From positions 5,585,001-5,649,000 of the forward strand of contig NZ_CP121650.1 in the NCBI RefSeq assembly GCF_029714405.1: a stretch of 64,000 nt of DNA. The letters run 5' to 3'. The notes beneath the pieces were generated by a model. That model ran no database searches and was not told the origin of the DNA. It saw only the letters and a list, made by a program, of their open reading frames with translations. Made by a program: the position numbers and the translations under genes. Below, in pieces: positions 7,950 through 15,693 of the stretch (position 1 is the stretch's first letter; each line of letters begins with the position of its first letter). This DNA comes from Bradyrhizobium sp. CB82 (GTDB lineage Bacteria; Pseudomonadota; Alphaproteobacteria; Rhizobiales; Xanthobacteraceae).

Positions 7950-8482
7950 GTGCTCGCACGCTCTGAAGGGCAGCCAAAGCTGGTCGGTGACGAAGACCTA
8001 CGTGGGATTCTACACTGCCACACGGACGCGTCCGACGGCACCGAGACTCTGGAGACGATGGCCAAGGCCACGCGCGACCGCGGCTTCGAATATTTCGGCG
8101 TGGCGGATCACTCGAAGTCGGCGCACTACGCCGGCGGCCTTTCGGTCGAGCAGATCGAGGAGCAGCACCGACCGGGCTACGAAATCGACGTCGAAAAGGT
8201 GCTAAAGGCCTGCGCAAGCATGACGTGGCGGTCGAGATCAACGCCCATCCGTGGCGGCTGGATCTCGACTGGCGCTGGCACCAGGCGGCGCTCGATTTAG
8301 GCTGCACGTTCGGCATCAATCCGGACGCCCATTCGATCCGCGAGCTCGATCACATGCACTGGGGCGTCGAGATGGTCCGTAAGGGCGGCGTGCCGCCGGA
8401 CCGGGTTTTGAACGCGATGACTCTTCCCCGCATCATCGAATATCTCAAGCGTCGCCGCCGCGTCCTCTATCGCGCGGCATGA
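7950..8482 (+). pseudogene. polX remnant: C-terminal PHP domain with deletion and frameshift
   Basis: Homology to the C-terminal PHP phosphoesterase domain of family X DNA polymerase (PolX) starts abruptly at 'LVGDEDLRGILHCHTDASDG', which contains the metal-binding HCHTD motif, right after the IS element. Three lesions are visible. The polymerase part is missing. After 'VEQIEEQH' the text jumps directly to 'RPGYEIDVEKVLKACA', omitting the ~85 residues that normally carry the KGIE metal-binding region. One A is missing at 8216-8217, so the last part ('DVAVEINAHPWRLDLDW' to 'RRRRVLYRAA') is in another frame. The remnant cannot encode a functional enzyme. Confidence 0.88.
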
Positions 8483-8507
8483 GATCGACTGTTGCCGCAA
8501 ACAACCA

Positions 8508-8954
8508 CTAATCAGTTGCACTGCGGCGCCCGCTGCGCACTCCCGTTTTGCGCTCTACGGCGTCTTCGGCGACGGCCTTCGCGCGCTCCTCGCAACGCGC
8601 GCGCAGATCTTCGAGCTCGTCCGCGCTCAGATGCTCGATTCCGACAAAACTGTTCTGCACGAGGCCCGTCCGGATCAGCTCATCCAGCTTAACCTGGATG
8701 GCGGCGCTGTCCCGGTTCTGCGAGTTCTGGATCAGGAAGACCATCAGAAACGTCACGATGGTCGTCCCCGTGTTGATGACGAGCTGCCACGTGTCGGAAA
8801 ACTTGAACAGCGGCCCTGTGACGGCCCAGATGACGATCACCGCGCAGGCCAGGACGAACGTCGATGCCCGGCCGGCCGCCTGAGAGGCCTTGTTGGCGAT
8901 GGATGCGAACAGTCGCCGGTGATGTCGCTCGCTTTGCTGATGGTTCTGCCGCAT
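8508..8954 (-). CDS. Low-affinity iron permease family small membrane protein
   Basis: A 148-residue protein with two membrane segments near residues 32-50 ('TFVLACAVIVIWAVTGPLF') and 59-76, followed by 'QNSQNRDSAAIQVKLDELIR' and an acidic cytoplasmic tail. This pattern is that of the low-affinity iron permease family, named after yeast Fet4. Most bacterial members are short and have no proven iron transport, so the name is only a family label. The N-terminus is His/Gln rich ('RQNHQQSERHHRR'). It is convergent with the polX remnant and stands alone. Confidence 0.85.
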   Translation of the reverse strand: MRQNHQQSERHHRRLFASIANKASQAAGRASTFVLACAVIVIWAVTGPLFKFSDTWQLVINTGTTIVTFLMVFLIQNSQNRDSAAIQVKLDELIRTGLVQNSFVGIEHLSADELEDLRARCEERAKAVAEDAVERKTGVRSGRRSATD

Positions 8955-9008
8955 GGCATTCCTTCCTTTCCGAATGCGGCCGGCTGCCCTGGAAATTCAG
9001 GCAGACGA

Positions 9009-9192
<184 letters not shown>

Positions 9193-9601
9193 ATCTCGCC
9201 CTCCGACGAAGTTGCCGTCTCGGAGCCGGCGATAGGGAGCGGGTAGCGCCACCGGACAGGTGGCGAGCCACAAATGCGGAAAGCCTTTTCAATTCGCGCA
9301 AGGGTCCATGTATGCAGTTTCGAAAACGGCCCTGGATTCAAGACGAGCGGCCGACCATGGTTCCGACCTCGATGCGATCTGGGAACGAGCCCCTGTGGGC
9401 GGATGACTCGAATTGGCCCGGCGCGCCGAAAAAATCCGCACGCTCGAAGACTTCAGCACCGAGTCCAAAGGCAGCTTCTTTCACAGCGGGAACCATCTTG
9501 ACCATCGACCGTTGGCCTCCATCACCGGCCGAGGCTCGTCCGTAGGCGTCGGTGGCTGAGAGACCGATCGCGCTCCCGCCTGCACAACAGGGAGCGCGGC
9601 C
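9193..9601. other. Unassigned stretch
   Basis: Open frames exist on both strands (for example 9274-9501 plus and 9338-9661 minus), but none resembles a known family and none has a convincing ribosome site. Given the surrounding remnants I expect degraded coding DNA. Confidence 0.5.
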
Positions 9602-9775
9602 ATGCCAAACACCCTCCTTATTCACCGCATCCACGATGAGGCTTCTGCGATCGCAAAGCAAAACGCGTACATGCGCGAGGTTATCGCGGAATGTCTGAAA
9701 ATACTCGCGCTACCGGTCCCGGATACCTTCTTGGGCCGTCAGACTCACGAGCCCCCGGAGAATGAGTTGAGCTAG
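9602..9775 (+). CDS. Small hypothetical protein (57 aa)
   Basis: A 57-residue frame with GGGAG six bases before the ATG. It encodes a helical peptide starting 'MPNTLLIHRIHDEASAIAKQ', followed by 'MREVIAECLKILALPVP' and 'DTFLGRQTHEPPE'. Codon use is normal and the peptide has a clear amphipathic character, so I believe it is a real small gene of a type common in Bradyrhizobium accessory DNA. No function is known to me. There is no signal peptide or transmembrane segment. Confidence 0.55.
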   Translation: MPNTLLIHRIHDEASAIAKQNAYMREVIAECLKILALPVPDTFLGRQTHEPPENELS

Positions 9776-9980
9776 AGAACCGTTCGCTGACCGCAAGCGA
9801 GATTGCAACCGCAGGGGTCAGCCCGGACTGAAGCACCTTGGATTGTCTTGCGTGCCTGCAAATGGCTTGTGCCAATGACGCCTGCTGCAACGCGCAAACA
9901 AAGGATCGTGCGATGACCCGTGCATTGCAGCACAACACCGTTTCGGAAACCCTGCGGAACAGGCGACCCATCTAGCCAGC

Positions 9981-10076
9981 CCCAGCGGCCTCAGCAGCTG
10001 CGCAAGAGGGAGGAGATCAAAGCCGAGGCCGCTGTCCGCACCCGTGTCGAGGCGGGGCGGACGTTGAAAGTGCGCG
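9981..10076. repeat. Dispersed ~100-bp repeat, copy 1
   Basis: This block, from CAGCGGCCTCAGCA to GTTGAAAGTGCGCG, is similar to 11518-11617. Shared words include CGGCCTCAGCA, GGCCGCTGTCCGC, GTGTCGAG and GCGGAC. Minus-strand translation of both gives 'RLDTGADSGLG' and a 'LRPLG' end, so the repeat may contain a short coding frame. Confidence 0.65.
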
Positions 10077-10380
10077 TTATCGAAGTCCCCAGCACCTGCA
10101 TATGTAAATCGGCCTGGCAAATTGTCCGGGGTTGAATCAAATGTCGCGACACTGCGCCGACTTGACCGCCACCGGTGACCCGTCGCGCGATGGATTTTGT
10201 GTGTCCCTTTAGCGCGATATGGATGGGGACGGATCGTCTGTTTCAGTCGCTAGTCTAGTCATTGCTGCCGGTGTGGCGTCAGTTGTGGCTTTTTCGGCGC
10301 AGTGCTGATGTTTTGATCTAGCTCAACCTCGCCAAATCGGGCTCTGTGTGTGCTGCGGGTGACAACCCGAGCGCCCCCCG
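10077..10380. other. Intergenic stretch with no supported gene
   Basis: I see no complete frame with a ribosome site and no recognisable protein. The sequence is less GC-rich than its surroundings (around 10250-10330). Confidence 0.5.
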
Positions 10381-10551
10381 ATGACGCGTTACCGGCAATG
10401 GATGTTGCATCTGCTAGCGTGGGGTCTGGCCGCGATCGGTCTGTTTACACTTGCTTCCTTTATTTGGTGGGCGCCCGACATTGGCGCGCCAGTTGTCCAC
10501 ACCACGAAATCAAGTGGTCCGGCAGCGGGACGAGCCACCACAGATCGATAA
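10381..10551 (+). CDS. Possible small single-pass membrane protein (56 aa)
   Basis: The frame from ATG 10381 to TAA 10551 encodes 'MTRYRQWMLHLLAWGLAAIG' and continues with a hydrophobic 'LFTLASFIWWAP', then a short polar tail. This is one membrane-spanning helix with positive residues at the N-terminal side. The preceding bases lack a strong Shine-Dalgarno sequence, so translation is uncertain. Confidence 0.4.
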   Translation: MTRYRQWMLHLLAWGLAAIGLFTLASFIWWAPDIGAPVVHTTKSSGPAAGRATTDR

Positions 10552-10917
10552 TTTGCGAGGGTGCGGCGGAGCCCGCTTTGATCGCGGCATGCCTCGCTCC
10601 GTCCGCCACAACAACACCCTCCCCGACGGCCACCCAGTAAAGATCACCTCGGCGCGACGTCATTTGTTATTCTTGAGGATGAAGCCCCGCTCCTTGACCA
10701 TTCTGTCTGCCACTGCCCGGCTGTACACGGGCACGTCGCGCAATGGCGCTCTTGGGGAGGCCATCCCTGCTCTGACGAGACACCTACCTCCTAAGAGGCA
10801 TTACATCTCCCTCGAAAGAGCGTCCTCCGCCGTCCACGGCCGGTCTACTTGTTTGCCTTTACGCACCTTGGCGGGCAGAGTGCGCGCTCTCGCTGCCGTC
10901 TCTTGGGGGTAGTGCGG
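10552..10917. other. Stretch with no supported gene
   Basis: Long overlapping frames on both strands here have no recognisable content. On the minus strand near 10868-10806 the peptide 'RKGKQVDRPWTAEDALS' looks protein-like but lacks a complete gene around it. I leave it unassigned. Confidence 0.45.
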
Positions 10918-11181
10918 ATGCCCCGCTTCTTCTTTCACGTTCACGACGGCATCTCTGTCTTCGATGATGTCGGGCTGGAGCTTCCGGATATCGAAGCTGC
11001 GGAAGCCGCGGCGATCGAATTGAGCGGCCAAATCATCAACGACGGCCCAGAGGGACCATTTTGGCAGGACAACAAATGGCGCATCGAGGTTACTGACGGT
11101 CCCGGGATGCTCGGTCGGACTTTCCTCGTCGTTCATTTTTCAGTCACGCGGCATAACGCACCTGACACGCTTAGGAACTAG
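10918..11181 (+). CDS. DUF6894-type small protein
   Basis: An 87-residue protein beginning 'MPRFFFHVHDGISVFDDVGL', followed by 'ELPDIEAAEAAAIELSGQII' and 'WRIEVTDGPG'. This is the pattern of the short rhizobial family DUF6894, abundant in Bradyrhizobium, without known function. The ATG at 10918 is chosen because the family start follows; a longer frame upstream is not conserved. A GGGGGT stretch precedes it. The last ~15 residues diverge from the usual end. Confidence 0.75.
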   Translation: MPRFFFHVHDGISVFDDVGLELPDIEAAEAAAIELSGQIINDGPEGPFWQDNKWRIEVTDGPGMLGRTFLVVHFSVTRHNAPDTLRN

Positions 11182-11226
11182 GGGGCGCTTCAAGCGCAGT
11201 TGCCGAATTTTCCCGGAGAGTCCGAA

Positions 11227-11328
11227 TTGGGGCAGATCGCCTTTCTCCTCATCGCCCTTATGATCAGCTCTGCTTGGCTGTATGTGCTCGGCAAGGCGGC
11301 CTTCGCGCTCGTGGATTGGCTATTCTAA
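11227..11328 (+). CDS. Possible 33-residue membrane peptide
   Basis: From TTG 11227 to TAA 11328 the frame encodes a hydrophobic peptide with 'IAFLLIALMISSAWLYVLGK' followed by 'AAFALVDWLF'. One or two membrane passes are possible. The start codon is uncertain. It may be coupled to the DUF6894 gene 45 bp upstream. Confidence 0.35.
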   Translation: MGQIAFLLIALMISSAWLYVLGKAAFALVDWLF

Positions 11329-11476
11329 ACTTGAACGCCAACCTCAGATCATCTTGAGTTTCTTGTCGCACGGAAGGGGCCCGATTCACACATGATGTCG
11401 CCGGAACCTAGAAGGTCGGGAAAACTAGGAAATCCGGGAGGCTGAGGCTGTTTTCATCTCGTATGATTTGAAACCC

Positions 11477-11505
11477 AAAGGGCCGCTATTCGTCAGCGGC
11501 CCTTT
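11477..11505 (+). terminator. Hairpin terminator-like structure
   Basis: AAAGGGCCGCT and AGCGGCCCTTT form an 11-bp perfect stem with a 7-base loop, ending in TTT then CATT. It would stop transcription coming from the left, and less clearly from the right. Confidence 0.6.
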
Positions 11506-11517
11506 CATTGGATATTG

Positions 11518-11617
11518 CCCGAGCGGCCTCAGCACTTGCGGCTCGGAGGAGACCAAAGCGGGGCCCAGGCCGCTGTCCGCGCCGGTGTCGAGTCGGAGCG
11601 GACCTTGACAGTGCGCG
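11518..11617. repeat. Dispersed ~100-bp repeat, copy 2
   Basis: Second copy of the block at 9981-10076, running directly into the integrase remnant. The copies differ at scattered positions and small indels, so the duplication is old. Confidence 0.65.
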
Positions 11618-11639
11618 CTGTGGCCACGCAATCCCCAAG

Positions 11640-12310
11640 CCGCTCGCGAGTGGCGCGACGGGCTATTGCTACAATGTGCCGACGAAATATCGGAAGCTGA
11701 AATGTCCCGTCTCGAATGAGCCGCTTGGGACGGACTATACCCTGATGAAGGCCCGCGCCGAAATGCCTAACTGTCAATTCGATGAATGGACCAGGCGCGC
11801 AAAGGTTTTGACCGGGGTGAACATCCCGAAATACGGCACTGTCGATTGGCTCTTCCGTGATACAGATCAGCAAGGCCTACCTTGAGAAGGTCGCTAAACG
11901 GTCCCGCAGCGACTACGAATGGGCGATGGAGCAGATCTGCGACATCACGAGACAAAGACCGGTGACCGGGGTCGGTGACCGCCCGGTGACCACCCGGTGA
12001 CCACCATAGACCCTCGGGCGGCTGACAAGCTCTACGTACGACAAGTTCTTGCAGGGGATGGGTAAGTAGCTCCCGAAGGACAAGCTACGCCTATGCACTG
12101 CTGAAAAATTGGTCAGGCTATGCCGCAAGGCATGGCGGGTTGTGCATCGGCTCTTCCCGGACGAGTTCGACAAGGCCGTTCCAGATCCCTGGACGGGCGT
12201 AACCCTAAAAGTCCGCCCTAAGGGGTAAGAAGTCCGCCGTCACCCGCGACCAGGTTTACGCCTTCGACGTTCAGAACGCGGCATCTGACTGCGTTCAGAA
12301 TGAAAATCAG
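11640..12310 (+). pseudogene. Tyrosine-type site-specific integrase, decayed N-terminal part
   Basis: Fragments in different frames match the N-terminal and arm/core-binding regions of a rhizobial phage-type integrase. They are 'NVPTKYRKLKCPVSNEPLGT' then 'YGTVDWLFRD' in one frame; 'SKAYLEKVAKRSRSDYEWAM' and 'DRPVTT' after a shift near 11870; then 'IDPRAADKLY', 'RKAWRVVHRLFPDEFDKAVP' with 'DPWTGVTLK'; and 'SAVTRDQVYAF' near 12236-12270. Frameshifts and stops separate them, and the catalytic domain with the R-H-R-Y residues is absent. It lies just upstream of the tRNA-Arg 3' end, the usual site for integrase-mediated insertion, so it marks the edge of a former island. Confidence 0.85.
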
Positions 12311-12347
12311 GAGATCGTAAAAAGTGCTTAGCCTTCAGGGAGATGTC

Positions 12348-12424
12348 TGGCGCGCTCGGAGAGATTCGAACTCCCGACCCTCGGAATCGAAATCCGATGC
12401 TCTATCCAGCTGAGCTACGAGCGC
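12348..12424 (-). tRNA. tRNA-Arg (anticodon TCG)
   Basis: A full cloverleaf is visible on the minus strand. The acceptor stem GCGCTCG/CGAGCGC is perfect, the D stem is GCTC/GAGC, the anticodon stem TCGGA/TCCGA encloses the loop TTTCGAT, and the T arm contains GTTCGAAT. The anticodon TCG reads CGA (Arg). The 3' CCA is encoded. Integrase remnants lie next to its 3' end, suggesting it served as an attachment site. Confidence 0.97.
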
Positions 12425-12554
12425 GTCCTGCCCGGGACCGGGCAAACTCCGAGGTTCGTCGGGCTAGTTCCCGATCGTTCGGATGCATTGGGATAGCAGA
12501 CAGGTCAACCGAGCAAAAGCCCCACCTGCCCGATCAGGGCAGGTCGGAGGACGC

Positions 12555-13064
12555 TCACCAAGTCGTGTTGAAGAGGCCGAAATGGGGCTGCTGCGCTACG
12601 CGCATCGGCCCGCCGAATGTCGGTTGCCCGAAACCATAATAAGTCGGCTGCCCATAGTAGTAGGGAGCCGGAGATCGCCTGACCACCTTGCGCTTCGGCT
12701 GGACCGGCTTCTTGACCGACGCCGCATCGCCCTTCGGTTCCGTCGGATTGAACTGGGCGAAGGTTTCGCGGACCTGCGCCTTGGCCGACATATCGTCGAG
12801 GGCCGGGGATACGTTCGGCTGCGCAGGCGGTTGCGGCGCAACGCCCGCCGTCTTAACCGGTGCGGGGGCAATGGTCGGCTGGCTGGTGTCGAGCACCACG
12901 CGCTCCGGCAGCTTGCGATCCGAGCGAATCCGGATCAGCGGAGCCTCGTTGCTCGAGCTCACGACGCTCTGGGCGACCGGGCCTTCGGGCAGCGCGAGAT
13001 TCACGGCCAATAGCAGCGCAAGCAATGCGCCACCGACAAACGTGAAATACCGAAGGATGGGCAT
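12555..13064 (-). CDS. Hypothetical protein with N-terminal membrane anchor
   Basis: A 169-residue protein with a hydrophobic N-terminus (residues ~5-24, 'YFTFVGGALLALLLAVNLAL'), a Pro/Ala-rich middle and a C-terminus rich in Tyr, Gly, Pro and Gln ('APYYYGQPTYYGFGQP'). It is probably inner-membrane anchored or exported. The ATG at 13064 is chosen because GGAGCG precedes it. The family occurs in Bradyrhizobium without assigned function. It follows a tandem unknown gene on the same strand, with a 158-bp gap. Confidence 0.7.
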   Translation of the reverse strand: MPILRYFTFVGGALLALLLAVNLALPEGPVAQSVVSSSNEAPLIRIRSDRKLPERVVLDTSQPTIAPAPVKTAGVAPQPPAQPNVSPALDDMSAKAQVRETFAQFNPTEPKGDAASVKKPVQPKRKVVRRSPAPYYYGQPTYYGFGQPTFGGPMRVAQQPHFGLFNTTW

Positions 13065-13222
13065 CTGGCAGCGCTCCACCCGCACAGCAGCATGCGGGCC
13101 CTTCGCCTTAACCGGCGATCCTTTAATTGGTTCCTGTGCCGCCCGTCCGGTTCAACGGCAACGCGAACTTTTTTCGTGATTGACCACAAACGGTATTTTT
13201 CCGCTACGGCGACAGTGGCCAT

Positions 13223-13783
13223 TTAGGCGCGTCGCGCGGCGGTGAGCGAGCACTTGGCTTGGCTGGCGTTCACGTTAACGAAGCCGATCGGCACATGCGC
13301 AAAAGTCTTGCGGCTTTTCATATTCACGGTTTCGGCAAGCACGCGCCTGCGATCGGTAAGATGACTGCCGTCACGGCGGGTGAAAGCGCAGAGGATCTCG
13401 ACGTCCTTCACGGCATAGTCATTCTCATTTCGCAGCGTGAAAGTCACCAGCGCCCGCGATCCAAGCCCGCCACGGCGCCAGGATTGCGACGAAATCCGCA
13501 AGCGATCCAGTTCGACCGGCACGGATGCCTGGGTCGCTGCGGCTGCTGGTGGCACAGACTGCGCAGGCTCGGGCTGGACGGTTGCAAACTCGATCCCGTC
13601 GCTTTCATTGCCTCCGGAAGCGGACATCAGCCCCCAGGCGCCGCCGCCGACGAGGACCGCTGCGGCAAGCCACAATGGGCTTCTTCGCTTGAATGAGAAA
13701 GCCGGCCTCAGCAACGTACCGAGTTTGACAAGATCGTTGAGATCGACGCGAAAGAGCTCTGCGAGCATGGATGCGTCACCCAA
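13223..13783 (-). CDS. Hypothetical membrane-anchored protein
   Basis: A 186-residue protein with a cytoplasmic N-terminus, one membrane segment at ~36-55 ('PLWLAAAVLVGGGAWGL') and a C-terminal domain of ~85 residues ('LVTFTLRNENDYAVKDVEIL', 'CAFTRRDGSHL') that reads as a beta-sandwich of the type used for intermolecular contacts in exported proteins. The two cysteines are at ~131 and ~178. No function is known to me. An alternative ATG lies five codons further in. Confidence 0.7.
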   Translation of the reverse strand: MGDASMLAELFRVDLNDLVKLGTLLRPAFSFKRRSPLWLAAAVLVGGGAWGLMSASGGNESDGIEFATVQPEPAQSVPPAAAATQASVPVELDRLRISSQSWRRGGLGSRALVTFTLRNENDYAVKDVEILCAFTRRDGSHLTDRRRVLAETVNMKSRKTFAHVPIGFVNVNASQAKCSLTAARRA

Positions 13784-14000
13784 TGTGCGACGACAGGCGT
13801 CTCGCGCGTGCCGTCTTCCGCCCTAACGCGCCGATACGGCCGTTCTACGGCGCTCCGCCGGGCCGCCCCTTCAACCCGCAGGGCAGATTTGGGTTCCCGT
13901 AGGCAGCCGAATCTCGGGTAACAGAAATGCGCAAGTGGCCATTGGCCGAGGGGATCGCTAACATGACCGCAACACCGCAAAGCCCGATGCGAGGAACGAA

Positions 14001-14384
14001 ATGCCGGTAGTCACCTGGGACCATGTCCATCTGCGCAGCCCCGATCCGGAGGCGACGGCGGCTTGGCTGCGGGACGTGCTAGGTGGCGAAATCGTGCGCG
14101 GCCCGGCACGCATCGACGTCAAGCTCGGGGGCGCCAACATCTTCATCGCACCGCTCGATCCCGGCAAGCCCATGAATCCGCCGCCGCCTCATCCCCATCA
14201 GGGCCTCGACCATTTCGGCGTCTCGGTGCAGGACATCGACGCCGTTGCCGCCGAGATGAAGGCGAAAGGCGTTGAGTTCACGCGAGAACCGACCACGATC
14301 CGGCCCGGTGTTCGCGTTTGCTTCATCCGCGGCCCCGAAGGTATTTCGGTCGAACTGCTCGAGCGCGACAAGAAATACGCCTGA
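14001..14384 (+). CDS. VOC family (glyoxalase-fold) protein
   Basis: A 127-residue single-module protein of the vicinal oxygen chelate superfamily. 'WDHVHLRSPDPEATAAWLRD' gives the first metal-ligand His strand, 'HQGLDHFGVSVQDIDAVAAE' the third-strand His region, and 'FIRGPEGISVELLER' the terminal Glu ligand. These positions fit a metal-dependent lyase, isomerase or dioxygenase, but substrate cannot be assigned. GAGGAA lies ~6 bases before the ATG. It stands alone between unknown genes. Confidence 0.85.
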   Translation: MPVVTWDHVHLRSPDPEATAAWLRDVLGGEIVRGPARIDVKLGGANIFIAPLDPGKPMNPPPPHPHQGLDHFGVSVQDIDAVAAEMKAKGVEFTREPTTIRPGVRVCFIRGPEGISVELLERDKKYA

Positions 14385-14453
14385 GCCAGCGACGTGCCGC
14401 ATCGCCCGATCGATCCGGCGTGACTCCGCCGAGCTGCGCCGGATCGGACGTCG

Positions 14454-14945
14454 TCACGTCATACTGCCCGGCATAAAACAGCGGATCGTGACACCGTTGT
14501 AGCCGTAGATCGGCCATACCATGGTGCGCCCGACCCGGTTCGGTTCCGAAATCACGGCTTCTTCCGGGACATCGACCCACACCAGCTCCTGCTGCTGGCC
14601 GTTGATCATGAAGCCATAGCGCGGCACGCGGACACGGTAGTGGCTACCGGCTTTGTTTTGAGTTTCCCAATCTGGATCCTCAAGGGACATGGCATCCGAG
14701 CCATCACAACATGGACCCTTACCGCTATGTAGGCTCGTGAACCAGTCACTGAGATCAGGACGGTTGTGGTCGTGCGCGCGCACCAAAGGTGCCGCGAGCG
14801 CTACCAGGAGTAAGGCACAGCTCAGCCCGAGCGCGCTACTTAAGCGCGTCGCGCTCCACCACTGACTTGCTTCACAACTGACATTGTCTACACGCGTACT
14901 GCATAGATGCGGCTCATCGCCGCCGGAATTGATCCAGTTGGTCAC
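14454..14945 (-). CDS. Secreted hypothetical protein with conserved CC motif
   Basis: A 163-residue frame. After a poorly conserved N-terminus comes a hydrophobic segment (residues ~37-56, ending 'LAAPLVRAHDHN') that looks like a signal peptide. The mature part is compact: 'DWFTSLHSGKGPCCDGSDAM', 'GSHYRVRVPRYGF', 'VWVDVPEEAVISEPNR' and 'TIRCFMPGSMT'. Three cysteines (two adjacent) suggest disulfide bonding outside the cytoplasm. The family is widespread in Bradyrhizobium as small secreted proteins of unknown function. The start may lie further in, nearer the signal peptide. Confidence 0.7.
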   Translation of the reverse strand: MTNWINSGGDEPHLCSTRVDNVSCEASQWWSATRLSSALGLSCALLLVALAAPLVRAHDHNRPDLSDWFTSLHSGKGPCCDGSDAMSLEDPDWETQNKAGSHYRVRVPRYGFMINGQQQELVWVDVPEEAVISEPNRVGRTMVWPIYGYNGVTIRCFMPGSMT

Positions 14946-15187
14946 GTTCGTCTTGCTCCAGCACCCCGCGGCCGGTGCAATTAGGGTTTATGCATTTCGC
15001 GGGCCAACTTGATTCGCTTTGCAGGGCCTCGCTGCACTATGAGGCCGTCATACCCCTGTCATGCGCAAGCCGGGACAACTACGGCTTGGCGCCAGGGGCG
15101 CGGGCGAACTGCCGCGTTGCGCGAAGGATGGCGCTTTGGCATAAACATCGGCGCGCCGAGGGCGAAGGCAGCCGGCCACGGGACGTC

Positions 15188-15538
15188 ATGAAGAACGGTC
15201 TTTATTCGATTCACGTGACGCTCCTCGATGGACGCGTCGGCAAAGGCAGCGGCGTGATCCTGTTTCGCGACGGCCAGATTCTCGGTGGCGATGCCTATCT
15301 CTATTACACCGGCAGCTACACGGTGAAGGACAACACCTTCAAGGGCGAGGTGCTGGTGCAGCGGCACACCTCTCCCCGCGGCGACGACAATCCCCTGTTC
15401 GGCGGTCCGGCGCCGGTCGGCATCGGCGTCAGCGGCATCTTCACCGATACGCGCGCGGAGATGACGGGAACCGCGCTGGTCGGCAAGGCAAGCCAGATCT
15501 TTGGCGCCACGCTGCGCAAGCTCGCAGACGTCGATTAG
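15188..15538 (+). CDS. GrlR-like small regulatory protein
   Basis: A 116-residue protein starting 'MKNGLYSIHVTLLDGRVGKG', followed by 'GVILFRDGQILGGDAYLYYT' and 'FKGEVLVQRH'. This beta-rich pattern matches the GrlR family, named after the negative regulator of type III secretion in attaching-effacing E. coli. No type III genes are in the window, and rhizobial members are usually isolated, so the regulatory role is unproven. The ATG at 15188 is preferred to a longer upstream frame because the family start coincides. Confidence 0.75.
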   Translation: MKNGLYSIHVTLLDGRVGKGSGVILFRDGQILGGDAYLYYTGSYTVKDNTFKGEVLVQRHTSPRGDDNPLFGGPAPVGIGVSGIFTDTRAEMTGTALVGKASQIFGATLRKLADVD

Positions 15539-15628
15539 AGCATGATCCGGACCCGAAGGGCCGCCTTAGCGCAAAGTGTGAATTCCCTCGCGACAAACGC
15601 GGAACGCGTTTGCGCGGAGATCATGCTC
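15537..15628. repeat. REP-like palindromic element
   Basis: GAGCATGATCCGG at the left and GAGATCATGCTC at the right form inverted ends of an interspersed element, with an inner CGCGACAAACGCGGAACGCGTTTGCGCG region of secondary dyads. Related elements with the GCATGATC/GATCATGC ends lie at 47363 and 63479. It starts inside the stop codon of the preceding gene. Confidence 0.7.
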
Positions 15629-15693
15629 AAACAATAACCTAACGCGCGATGACGGTTCATCCCAATCTCATCGTGCTTTAGATTAGAGCCGCG

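Noticed and set aside
9274..9661. Overlapping frames of 75 and 107 codons
   Set aside because: No known family, weak starts, and they lie among remnants; probably degraded sequence.
12348..12424. Duplicate tRNA 3' end marking the other island boundary
   Set aside because: I looked for a second copy of the tRNA-Arg 3' sequence to the left and found none in this window; the element could end outside or have lost its att site.
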